From the NCBI GenBank assembly GCA_023386135.1, contig JAEWKG010000122.1, forward strand, positions 1 to 7,201: a stretch of DNA of 7,201 nucleotides. The letters run 5' to 3'. The notes under the pieces are model-generated. The model saw only the letters and a program-made list of their open reading frames with translations, did no database searches and was not told the origin of the DNA. Below are positions 1 to 6,045 of this stretch, in pieces; the first letter of the stretch is position 1, and the number at the start of each line of letters is the position of its first letter. A program made the position numbers and the translations under genes. The stretch comes from Pseudomonadota bacterium (GTDB taxonomy: Bacteria; Pseudomonadota; Alphaproteobacteria; Sphingomonadales; Sphingomonadaceae).

Positions 1-537
1 GAACGGAATGTCGTCGTCGAGGTCGTCATAGTTCGAGCCGCCGCCGGAACCACCGCTTTGGCCGCCGCCGCTCTGGCCGCCCTGGTTCCAGCCGCCGCCG
101 CTGCCGCCCCCCGAACTACCCGAGGAGCCGGAGCTGCCGCCCCAGTCGCCGCCGCCGCGCTGGCCACCGCCACCACCGCCGCCCTGGGCGCCGTCGAGCA
201 TGGTCATCACCGCACCAGGGCCGCCAACCGAAATCTCGGTCGAATAGCGGTCGTTGCCCGACTGGTCCTGCCACTTGCGGGTGCGCAAGGACCCTTCGAT
301 GTACACCTTGCTGCCCTTGCGCAGGTAGCGCTCGGCGACGCCGACGAGGCCGTCCGACTGCAGCACCACGGTGTGCCACTCGGTGCGCTCCTTGCGCTCG
401 CCGGTATTCTTGTCCTTCCAGTTCTCGGACGTGGCGATGCGCAGGTTGCAGATGCGCCCGCCGTTCTGGAAGCTCTTGACCTCGGGGTCCGCCCCCAGGT
501 TGCCGATGAGCATGACTTTGTTGAGTGACCCGGCCAT
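1..537 (-). CDS. ssb: Single-stranded DNA-binding protein (lacks only its stop codon)
   Basis: Binds and protects single-stranded DNA in replication, recombination and repair, and recruits partner proteins through its C-terminal tip. The 179 codons start at ATG 537 and reach the window edge exactly at the codon for the last residue. The protein ends in DDLDDDIPF, the acidic tip that normally closes bacterial SSBs, so only the stop codon should be missing. Residues 1 to about 110 form the OB fold: it opens MAGSLNKVMLIGNLGADPE, and W40 and W54 (in TEWH) match the DNA-stacking tryptophans of E. coli SSB. The segment YIEGSLRTRKW is also typical. Residues of about 115-168 are a Gly/Ser/Gln/Asn-rich flexible linker. 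A purine-rich GAGAGG (549-554, minus strand) lies 11 bases before the ATG. Oddity: position 60, usually the DNA-contacting Phe, is Gln here. The gene lies downstream of feoB in the same direction but 203 bp away, so it probably has its own promoter. Identification is certain. Confidence 0.98.
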   Translation of the reverse strand, partial: MAGSLNKVMLIGNLGADPEVKSFQNGGRICNLRIATSENWKDKNTGERKERTEWHTVVLQSDGLVGVAERYLRKGSKVYIEGSLRTRKWQDQSGNDRYSTEISVGGPGAVMTMLDGAQGGGGGGGQRGGGDWGGSSGSSGSSGGGSGGGWNQGGQSGGGQSGGSGGGSNYDDLDDDIPF

Positions 538-624
538 GGAATCGCTTTCCTCTCTTGATTACCGACGCGCTTAACCAACGGGCTTTACGGGCGCCAGTCC
601 TGCGAGGATTTTGCGCACACGAAG

Positions 625-728
625 ACACGAAGAGGTCAGCGTCCAGCGCCGCAGGCAGTGCGCCCGCGCAGTCTTGTGCCTTCGGCAGGCCGAAGCTGGC
701 GGCGGCGGAAAATGCGCCCTCTTCGTGT
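625..728. repeat. Inverted repeat built on ACACGAAG, between feoB and ssb
   Basis: The octamer ACACGAAG occurs twice in tandem (617-624 and 625-632) and once inverted as CTTCGTGT (721-728). The outer arms ACACGAAGAGG (625-635) and CCTCTTCGTGT (718-728) are perfect 11-bp inverted repeats enclosing 82 bp, which contain a smaller hairpin at 680-695. No target-site duplication is visible and no protein is encoded inside. It could be an interspersed intergenic repeat, a remnant of a small non-autonomous element, or part of the 3' structure of the feoB transcript. The repeats are seen directly; their role is unknown. Confidence 0.5.
680..695 (-). terminator. Hairpin downstream of feoB, possible terminator
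   Basis: CTTCGGC and GCCGAAG form a perfect 7-bp inverted repeat with a 2-base spacer (or a 6-bp stem with a 4-base loop), starting about 45 bases after the feoB stop. No run of T follows on the minus strand, so it is not a classical intrinsic terminator. It could stabilise the mRNA 3' end or assist termination. It sits inside the larger ACACGAAG inverted repeat. Confidence 0.35.
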
Positions 729-740
729 GAACCCGGCGAG

Positions 741-2591
741 CTATAAACCGAGGGCGGTGGCGATCCAGAAGGTCAGCCCGGCGAAAATGTACGCCAGCGC
801 GAACAGATACCCGAGCATGAAGAGCGGCCATTTCCACCCGTTCGTCTCGCGCCGCGTGACCGCGATGGTGCTGAGGCACTGGGGCGCGAACACGAACCAC
901 GCCAGGAAGGCGAGCGCGGTCGGCAGGCTCCACTTGGTCGAGAGCCGCTCGGAGAGACCCTGCGCGGCGGCGTCCTCGTCGGTCGCGTCGACGGCGTAGG
1001 TGGTGGCGAGGCTGGAGACCGCGACCTCGCGCGCGGCCATCGCCGGGATCAGTGCGAGCGCGATCTCGCGGTTGAAGCCGATCGGCTCGACCACCACCGC
1101 CAGCCCTTTGCTGAGGTGGCCGGCGATCGAGGCCTCGACCTGGCTCTCTCCCGGCGCGGCGCGCGGGAAGCTCAAGAGCAGCCACAGCACCACGGTGACG
1201 GTAAAGATGATCGTGCCCGCGCGGCGCAGGAAGATCCACGCGCGCTGCCACAGCCCGAGCGCGAGGTCCTTCAGCTGCGGCATCTGGTAACGCGGCAGCT
1301 CCATAATGAAGCCCGAGGCGGCGCCCTTGGTGACCGACCGGCGGAGCACCAGCGCCGCCGCCATCGCGCCGACGATGCCGGCGACGTAGAGCCCGAACAG
1401 GACGAGACCCTGCAGGCCGATGCCCGGGCCGACGGTGGTGTGCGGAATGAACGCGGCGATGATCACCGCATAGACCGGCAGTCGCGCGCTGCAGGTCATC
1501 AGCGGGGCGATCAGGATAGTCGTCAGCCGGTCCTTGGGATCGCTGATCGAGCGGGGCGCCATGATCCCGGGAATGGCGCAGGCGAAGCTCGATAGCAGCG
1601 GGATGAAGCTGCGGCCCGACAGGCCGACGCCCTGCATCATCCGGTCCATCAGGAACGCCGCGCGCGCCATGTAGCCCGAAGCCTCCATCGCCAGGATGAA
1701 GGCGAACAGGATCACGATCTGCGGCAGGAACACCACCACCGAGCCGACCCCCGCGATCACGCCCTGTGTCAGCAGGTCGCGGACGAAGCTGGGCCCCATA
1801 TTGTTGTTGATCGCGTCCGCCATCATGCCCGCCAGCGCCTCGAGCGCGTCGGCGAACGGGGTCGCCCAGGCGAACACCGCTTGGAACATCACGAACAGGA
1901 ACCCGAACAGGATGAGCGGGCCCATCCAGGGGTGGAGCAGGACCTTGTCGAGCCCGGCATGGAGCCGGTGCTGCGCGGTTTCCGACAGGATCGCACCGCT
2001 GGCGATGCTTTGCGCAGTGAAACGGCGTTCGGCGAGTGTTCGGCGGGGCTGATCGAGCGCTTCACTGACCAGCGCGCGTTGCTCGGCGGTGGCGATCGCG
2101 GCGGTCAACTCGTCGAGTCCGCGCCGCCGCACCGCCACCGTCGGGACCACCGGCACCCCGAGTCCCTGCGACAGCGCCGCCGGATCGAGCACCAGTCCGT
2201 CGCGCTCGGCGAGGTCGATCATGTTGAGCGCCACCACCGTCGGCCGCCCGAGCGCGATGACCTCCTGCGCGAACACGAGGTGCTGCTCGAGGTTGGCGGC
2301 ATCGAGGACGACGATCAGCACCTCGGGCATGGCCTCGCCGGCGAACTCGCCGTGGACGACCTTGCGGGTCACCTCTTCGTCGGGACTGGACGGCTCGAAC
2401 GAATAGGCGCCGGGCAGGTCGATCAGCTCAACCGGCTCGCCGCTCGGCAGGGTCAGGCGGCCAGCCTTCCGCTCGACGGTTACTCCCGGATAATTCGCGA
2501 TCTTCTGCCGTGCGCCGGTGAGCGCGTTGAACAGCGCGCTCTTGCCGGCGTTGGGATTGCCGACCAGCGCGGCCGTCCGCACGCGGCTCAT
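741..2591 (-). CDS. feoB: Ferrous iron transporter FeoB, short form
   Basis: Inner-membrane Fe(II) permease with a cytosolic GTPase domain. In the 616 residues, the G1 P-loop is GNPNAGKS (11-18), switch I is NYPGVTVERK (33-42), G3 is DLPG (58-61) and G4 is NMID (123-126). The first membrane helix begins near residue 222 after HPWMGP. The membrane core carries the conserved cysteine motifs ACAIPG (C338) and MTCSARLPVY (C367), and a late FAPQCLST motif (C572) near the C-terminal helices. E. coli FeoB has about 773 residues. Here the stretch between the GTPase and the first helix is only about 50 residues, so the GDI-like domain is reduced, and there is no long C-terminal extension. The ATG overlaps the feoA stop as ATGA (2588-2591), indicating coupled translation. 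The frame is intact with all key motifs, so the protein should be functional. Confidence 0.97.
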   Translation of the reverse strand: MSRVRTAALVGNPNAGKSALFNALTGARQKIANYPGVTVERKAGRLTLPSGEPVELIDLPGAYSFEPSSPDEEVTRKVVHGEFAGEAMPEVLIVVLDAANLEQHLVFAQEVIALGRPTVVALNMIDLAERDGLVLDPAALSQGLGVPVVPTVAVRRRGLDELTAAIATAEQRALVSEALDQPRRTLAERRFTAQSIASGAILSETAQHRLHAGLDKVLLHPWMGPLILFGFLFVMFQAVFAWATPFADALEALAGMMADAINNNMGPSFVRDLLTQGVIAGVGSVVVFLPQIVILFAFILAMEASGYMARAAFLMDRMMQGVGLSGRSFIPLLSSFACAIPGIMAPRSISDPKDRLTTILIAPLMTCSARLPVYAVIIAAFIPHTTVGPGIGLQGLVLFGLYVAGIVGAMAAALVLRRSVTKGAASGFIMELPRYQMPQLKDLALGLWQRAWIFLRRAGTIIFTVTVVLWLLLSFPRAAPGESQVEASIAGHLSKGLAVVVEPIGFNREIALALIPAMAAREVAVSSLATTYAVDATDEDAAAQGLSERLSTKWSLPTALAFLAWFVFAPQCLSTIAVTRRETNGWKWPLFMLGYLFALAYIFAGLTFWIATALGL

Positions 2592-2827
2592 AGCTGCTCG
2601 ATCTCCATCGCCGCGGCGTGGACCCGCCGGACCGCGACGGTCATCCGTCCGATTATCACCGCCAGCGGGTCGCGCCCGCCGAACACGCCGCGATGGGCGA
2701 TCGCCACCCGCGCACCGGCATCGAGTCCCAGCGCGCGCAGGCGCACGCCGTCCTCGGGCGCCACCCGATCCCAGTCGACCGCGACGATCCGCGCCCGGTG
2801 CCCGCGCTCAAGCCCTTCGAGAGTCAT
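2588..2827 (-). CDS. feoA: Ferrous iron transport protein FeoA
   Basis: Small cytosolic SH3-like partner of FeoB needed for efficient Fe(II) uptake. The 79 residues match the usual FeoA size. The middle stretch VRLRALGLDAGARVAIAHRG corresponds to the family pattern of R-L-x-x-L-G-L-x-x-G-x-x-V, followed by a G-D/R-P-like turn (GGRDPLAV) and a closing strand ending near IEQL. The start at ATG 2827 gives the normal N-terminus (MTLEGLERG). The gene ends inside the feoB start codon (ATGA). Immediately upstream, in the 52-bp gap after the COQ9-family gene, is a Fur-like palindrome, suggesting that feoA is the first gene of an iron-regulated feoAB unit. No strong Shine-Dalgarno sequence is visible. 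Confidence 0.93.
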   Translation of the reverse strand: MTLEGLERGHRARIVAVDWDRVAPEDGVRLRALGLDAGARVAIAHRGVFGGRDPLAVIIGRMTVAVRRVHAAAMEIEQL

Positions 2828-2856
2828 GCGCGCGACCTAGGCAATCGCGCCCTTAG

Positions 2857-2873
2857 TTGCAACTGATTTGCAA
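2857..2873 (-). promoter_or_regulatory. Fur-like operator upstream of feoAB
   Basis: On the plus strand the site reads TTGCAACTGATTTGCAA. The two halves around the central base G2865 are complementary at 7 of 8 positions, giving the 7-1-7 type dyad seen in Fur boxes. It is AT-rich in a GC-rich region and lies 30 bases before the feoA start in the only gap ahead of the ferrous-iron uptake genes. Fur represses feoAB when iron is sufficient in many bacteria. Assigning this site to Fur rather than another Fur-family regulator (Mur, Irr) is inference. No convincing -35/-10 pair could be fixed around it. Confidence 0.55.
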
Positions 2874-2879
2874 TAGTGG

Positions 2880-3542
2880 CTAGCGCGCCGGATAGCGCAA
2901 CCGGCCGAGGAAGCGCGCCACGCTGAATCGCTCGTCGCTCGGCTTCAGCAGTTGCGCCTTGACCTTCTCGAACTGCATCACGTTTTCGATCCGCCGGTCG
3001 AGGAAGGCGCGCGTGTCCGCCTTCCCCTCGCTCTCGTCATCGACGAATACCGCCAGTGTTGCAGCGTAGATGCCCGCGAGGAGCGTGCGCTTGGTATAGT
3101 GGTTGTAGTCGGTGGCGGTATCGCCCGCGAGCCGCCACATCGCATCGGCGCTCGCCCAGCCGAGCTTGCCGCTACGCACCACATTCCGCGGCATCGCCAT
3201 GATCGCCGTCGCCCGCCGCAGCGCTTCCTCGCGCCCGGCGATCGCAGCGAGCCGCGCCATAACCAGCGCACGGATGCGCTCGCGAATCTTCATCGCCCCC
3301 AGCGTCTCCGGCGGCAGCACGGCGGCCATCGCGAGATCGGCGCTGCCGATCCACGCGGCGATCATGTCCATCGCCCCGCCCGGATAGGCAAGCCGCGCGA
3401 CGTCGGGGTCGATCCCATCCATCGCCGCGGCCGATACCAGCGCCGCGTCGCTCCACCCGTCGAACACCGCCGCGTCGGCGATGGCGGGCGCCAGCGCCAG
3501 CCGCAACTCGTCGAGCGTAAGATCGGCGGGATCGGGCGTCAC
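2880..3542 (-). CDS. COQ9-family ubiquinone biosynthesis protein
   Basis: COQ9 proteins are lipid-binding, TetR-fold-like helical proteins that present ubiquinone precursors to the Coq7 hydroxylase in mitochondria; alphaproteobacterial homologues are assumed to act likewise. The 220 residues show the family pattern: FDGW (27-30) near the N-terminus, KIRERIRALVMARL (85-98), then EALRRATAIMAMPRN (106-120), the strongly conserved W129-x3-D133-x2-W136 with AGDTATDYNHYTKR (139-152), and a final FLDRRIENVMQFEKVKAQL segment. No signal peptide is visible, which fits a cytosolic or membrane-peripheral role. The start is a GTG (3540-3542) overlapping the TGA of the upstream ankyrin gene, so the two are probably co-transcribed and coupled. 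The downstream gap to feoA is 52 bp and holds a separate regulatory site. Confidence 0.88.
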   Translation of the reverse strand: MTPDPADLTLDELRLALAPAIADAAVFDGWSDAALVSAAAMDGIDPDVARLAYPGGAMDMIAAWIGSADLAMAAVLPPETLGAMKIRERIRALVMARLAAIAGREEALRRATAIMAMPRNVVRSGKLGWASADAMWRLAGDTATDYNHYTKRTLLAGIYAATLAVFVDDESEGKADTRAFLDRRIENVMQFEKVKAQLLKPSDERFSVARFLGRLRYPAR

Positions 3543-4153
3543 AGCGTCGGGCCGTAGGCGTCCTGCTGGCCAGCGCCCTTGCGCTCGGCCTCGGCGCGCT
3601 CGATCTCGCCCAGGATGCCGGCCGAAGCGCCCATCAGCTGCGCATAGTCGCGCGCCGAGCGGCCCGCCGAATCCTGCCGGTCGGGGTTGGCGCCGTTCTT
3701 GAGGAGCAACCGGATCATCGGAATATCGCGCTTGTGCACCGCCGCGATCAGCGGTGTTTCGCCGGCGGGATTGGGCACGTCCACCCGCGCTCCACGCGCC
3801 ACGAGAAGTTCCACGCCCTCGATGAAGCCGAGGCTGGCGGCGAGCGCCAGCGGCGTCACCCCGCGCTTATCCGGCTCGTTTGCCGGAACACCCCGGTCGA
3901 GCATGAACTTGGTCCACAGCTGGTCTCGCCGCTTGATGACGACGTGGAGCGCCGTCTCACCGCTCGACAAATCCTTGCTCGTCGCAAGCGTGTTGCCGGG
4001 TTCGGCGAGCATATCGGTCGCCTTGGTCCCGTCCCGATCCTTCACTGCCTTCAGGAAGGCCATACCGTCGGTCGCCGCCGCGGCGGGCGTATTGACCAGC
4101 ACCGAGCACACCGCGAGAATCGGCGCGAGCTTGCGGAAAACGACCCCCGACAT
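3539..4153 (-). CDS. Secreted ankyrin-repeat protein
   Basis: A 204-residue protein with a Sec-type signal peptide: basic R7-K8, a hydrophobic core (LAPILAVCSVLV) and an Ala-rich cleavage region around residues 24-28. C16 is preceded by V, so it does not make a good lipobox and the protein is probably periplasmic. A degenerate repeat (about 29-60) is followed by three clear ankyrin repeats starting at G65 (GETALH), G98 (GVTPLALAA) and G131 (GETPLIAA), and a final half repeat at G164 (GRSARDYA). The C-terminus is charged and ends YGPTL. Ankyrin repeats mediate protein binding; the partner is unknown. AAGGAG (4164-4169, minus strand) lies 10 bases before ATG 4153 and supports this start. It is the first gene of the leftward pair with the COQ9-family gene and is divergent from sco. 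Confidence 0.88.
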   Translation of the reverse strand: MSGVVFRKLAPILAVCSVLVNTPAAAATDGMAFLKAVKDRDGTKATDMLAEPGNTLATSKDLSSGETALHVVIKRRDQLWTKFMLDRGVPANEPDKRGVTPLALAASLGFIEGVELLVARGARVDVPNPAGETPLIAAVHKRDIPMIRLLLKNGANPDRQDSAGRSARDYAQLMGASAGILGEIERAEAERKGAGQQDAYGPTL

Positions 4154-4230
4154 CTTTCAGTGTCTCCTTGGCGACCCTACACATGGGCGCGAAACCGGCG
4201 CCGCCCTTGCCGCGGCACGGTTAGCAGACC
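4154..4230. promoter_or_regulatory. Divergent intergenic region between ankyrin gene and sco
   Basis: These 77 bp must hold start signals for both the leftward ankyrin gene and the rightward sco gene. A 16-bp near-perfect dyad CCTTGCCGCGGCACGG (4205-4220), with the perfect 10-bp core TGCCGCGGCA, sits 10 bases before the sco ATG. It is a candidate operator, although GC-rich palindromes are common at this base composition. No clear -35/-10 pair is recognisable on either strand. Confidence 0.35.
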
Positions 4231-4842
4231 ATGAACCGACGCGCCATGCCCAGAGCCATCACCGCCCACCTGCTTGCGCTCGCCGGCGCGCTGCTTGCCG
4301 CCGGCTGCCAGCGCAGCGTTGCGCCCACCGAGGATCCGCCGCTCGCGGGTGCTACTATCGGCGGCGAGTTCACCCTCACCGACCAGCACGGCCAGACCCG
4401 CCACTGGGCGGATTTTCGAGGCAAGTATGCGGTGGTCTATTTCGGCTACACCTATTGCCCCGACATCTGCCCGACCGATGTCCAGCGCACCGCGCAGGGC
4501 CTGCGCGAGTTCGGCCGCGACCACCCGGACCTGCGCGCCAAGGTCCAGCAGATCTTCATCAGCGTCGATCCGGCGCGCGACACGCCGCAAGTGGTCGGCC
4601 AGTTCGTGTCCGCCTTCGACCCCAAGATGGTCGGGCTCACCGGCACACCGCAGCAGGTCAAGGCGGCGGGCGACGCGTTCAAGGTCTATTTCTCGAAAGG
4701 CCGCGAAGAGCACGGCGGCTACATGATGGACCACTCCGCGATCACCTATCTGTTCGATCCCGCCGGCAAGCCGCTCGCCACCCTGCCGACCGACCAGGGC
4801 GCGCCCGCGGTCGCCGCCGAGCTCGCGAAATGGGTGCGCTGA
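4231..4842 (+). CDS. SCO1/SenC-family copper chaperone lipoprotein
   Basis: Sco proteins are thioredoxin-fold, membrane-anchored proteins that deliver copper to, or reduce, the CuA site of cytochrome c oxidase. In this 203-residue protein, residues 8-25 are a hydrophobic signal ending LLAAGC, so C26 is the likely lipidated cysteine. The copper-binding motif is YCPDICP with C76 and C80, and the third ligand is H168 in MMDHSAITYLFDP. Other family marks are VVYFGYTYCPD, ISVDPARDTP (110-119) and the late PTDQ. Length is normal for the family. ATG 4231 is used because it gives the longer basic N-terminus; ATG 4246 (M6) is equally possible, as neither has a clear Shine-Dalgarno. The gene overlaps the following YcgN-like gene by 13 bases. 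Its presence suggests an aerobic respiratory chain with a copper oxidase. Confidence 0.93.
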   Translation: MNRRAMPRAITAHLLALAGALLAAGCQRSVAPTEDPPLAGATIGGEFTLTDQHGQTRHWADFRGKYAVVYFGYTYCPDICPTDVQRTAQGLREFGRDHPDLRAKVQQIFISVDPARDTPQVVGQFVSAFDPKMVGLTGTPQQVKAAGDAFKVYFSKGREEHGGYMMDHSAITYLFDPAGKPLATLPTDQGAPAVAAELAKWVR

Positions 4843-5294
4843 GGGACCGCTTCTGGGAGCTGCCGCTGGCCGAGCTCGCGCGCGAGGAGTGGGAAGCCCT
4901 GTGCGATGGCTGCGGGCAGTGCTGCCTGCACAAGCTGGAAGACGAAGACACCGGCGCGATCGCGCACACCAATGTCGCCTGCAAGCTGCTCGACACCAGG
5001 ACCGCGCGGTGCAGCGATTACCGGCACCGCAAGGCGTTCGTACCCGATTGCCTGCGCCTGACCCCGCGCCTGGTCGGACAGATCGGCTGGCTGCCGGGAA
5101 CCTGCGCCTATCGCCTGCGCGCCGACGGCAAGCCGCTGCCCGACTGGCATTACCTGCATAGCGGCGACCGCTCCACCGTTCACACCGCCGGCCCCGGCGT
5201 CGCCGGCCGGGTGGTGAGCGAGACCGTCGCCGGCCCGCTCGAGCAGCATGTCACCGAATGGCCCGAGGGCTTCGAGGTCGACGAGACCGCATGA
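4830..5294 (+). CDS. YcgN-like cysteine-cluster protein (UPF0260)
   Basis: A 154-residue cytosolic protein of the YcgN/UPF0260 family within the YkgJ group of putative zinc- or iron-chelating proteins; the biochemical function is not established. Eight cysteines lie at 25, 28, 31, 32, 51, 61, 74 and 92, starting with the signature CDGCGQCC (CxxCxxCC). Conserved family blocks are EEWEALCDGCGQCCLHKLED (19-38), FVPDCLRLTP (70-79) and WLPGTCAYRL (87-96). The start ATG 4830 yields MGALRDRFWELPLAEL, the usual N-terminus, and lies inside the end of sco. The same frame stays open far upstream (to 3687), but that part crosses the ankyrin and sco genes in wrong frames and is not coding. The stop overlaps the next start as ATGA, so sco, this gene and the metallopeptidase gene are probably one translationally coupled unit. 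Confidence 0.92.
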   Translation: MGALRDRFWELPLAELAREEWEALCDGCGQCCLHKLEDEDTGAIAHTNVACKLLDTRTARCSDYRHRKAFVPDCLRLTPRLVGQIGWLPGTCAYRLRADGKPLPDWHYLHSGDRSTVHTAGPGVAGRVVSETVAGPLEQHVTEWPEGFEVDETA

Positions 5295-6013
5295 TCGGCT
5301 GGCTCGCCCGCGCCGAGACCGAGCCGACCGTCGAAGTCTCCGGCCGCGCGCTTCCGGTGGCGATGCGCCGCAATGCCCGCGCGCGGCGGCTGACCTTGCG
5401 CCTCGCGCCCGACGGAAGCGAGGTGCGACTGACCCTGCCCCGCTGGTGTCCCGAGCGCGAGGCGCTCGCCTTCGCTCGCGCGCGCGCCGGCTGGCTTGCC
5501 GAGCAGCTCGAACGGGTGCCCGAGCGGCGATTGCCCGAAGCAGGCGGAACGATCCTGTACCGCGGCATGGAGCTGGCCATCGACTGGCAGGACGGCGCAC
5601 CGCGTACCCCACGCCGGGAAGATCATCGCCTCGTCCTCGGCGGTCCACGCGAGCGGCTCGGTCCGCGCCTGCAGCGCTGGCTGGAACGCGAGGCGGCGCG
5701 GCTGATCGCGGACGACGTGGCTTTCTACGCGGGCCGCGCCGGGATCGACCTGCCCGAACTCCGGCTCACCCGGGCGCAGCGCCGGTGGGGCAGTTGCTCG
5801 ACCCGCGGGATCGTGCGGATTAACTGGCGGCTGGTCCAGGCACCCGACGCGGTGCGCCGCTCAGTGGTCGCGCACGAAGTCGCGCATTGCCTGCATTTCG
5901 ACCACAGCCCGGCCTTCCATGCCGCGCTCGGCGAACTGTTCGAGGGCGACCTCGCGGCGGCGGACGCGTGGATCAAGGCCAACGGCCGCTCGCTCTACGC
6001 GAGCTTCGGGTAG
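5291..6013 (+). CDS. YgjP-type M48-like zinc metallopeptidase (DUF45)
   Basis: A 240-residue predicted cytosolic metallopeptidase of the YgjP/DUF45 family; natural substrates are not well known. The zinc motif HEVAH (195-199) is followed by H205 in FDHSPAFH, matching the family's HExxH-x5-H pattern, with E196 as the catalytic base. The upstream RRWGSCSTRG and INWRLVQAP segments are also diagnostic. The residue after the last motif Phe is His, where many homologues have Trp. The N-terminal region, about 20-110, resembles the family's beta-rich domain (VAMRRNARARRLTLRL). ATG 5291 is chosen because it overlaps the stop of the preceding gene (ATGA); a start at 5258 would add 11 residues and a longer overlap. 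No signal peptide or membrane segment is visible. Confidence 0.92.
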   Translation: MIGWLARAETEPTVEVSGRALPVAMRRNARARRLTLRLAPDGSEVRLTLPRWCPEREALAFARARAGWLAEQLERVPERRLPEAGGTILYRGMELAIDWQDGAPRTPRREDHRLVLGGPRERLGPRLQRWLEREAARLIADDVAFYAGRAGIDLPELRLTRAQRRWGSCSTRGIVRINWRLVQAPDAVRRSVVAHEVAHCLHFDHSPAFHAALGELFEGDLAAADAWIKANGRSLYASFG

Positions 6014-6019
6014 GCGAAC

Positions 6020-6033
6020 GGCGCGCGAGCGCC
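6020..6033 (+). other. Small GC-rich hairpin between metallopeptidase and membrane-protein genes
   Basis: GGCGC and GCGCC flank GCGA, giving a 5-bp stem with a GNRA-type tetraloop in the 32-bp gap. An alternative stem pairs TAGGCG (6011-6016) with CGCCTA (6030-6035). No T-run follows. It could slow or partly terminate transcription or mark an mRNA processing point, but at this GC content it may be chance. Confidence 0.25.
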
Positions 6034-6045
6034 TAACTTGACGCC

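Noticed and set aside
28..190. GCC/CCG-rich quasi-repetitive tract that resembles a tandem repeat array.
   Set aside because: It is the Gly/Ser/Gln linker of SSB read in reverse. Repeats are short, irregular and codon-phased, with no CRISPR-like spacing.
538..740. Possible small RNA or LexA-type site in the gap before ssb.
   Set aside because: No GTTC-N7-GTTC pattern and no convincing promoter plus T-run terminator was seen; only the repeat and hairpin can be supported.
1881..2840. Plus-strand open frame of 319 codons opposite feoB and feoA.
   Set aside because: The encoded sequence is Arg/His/Gly-rich without recognisable domains and is fully antisense to two well-supported genes.
3687..4829. 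Long open plus-strand frame running into the YcgN-like gene, which would give a 535-residue protein.
   Set aside because: It lies antisense to the ankyrin gene and out of frame with sco, both strongly supported by family motifs. Only the last 154 codons, from ATG 4830, match a family; the rest is a high-GC open-frame artefact.
4746..5648. Minus-strand open frame of 300 codons across sco, the YcgN-like gene and the metallopeptidase gene.
   Set aside because: Low-complexity Arg/Ala-rich translation, antisense to three genes with catalytic or ligand motifs.
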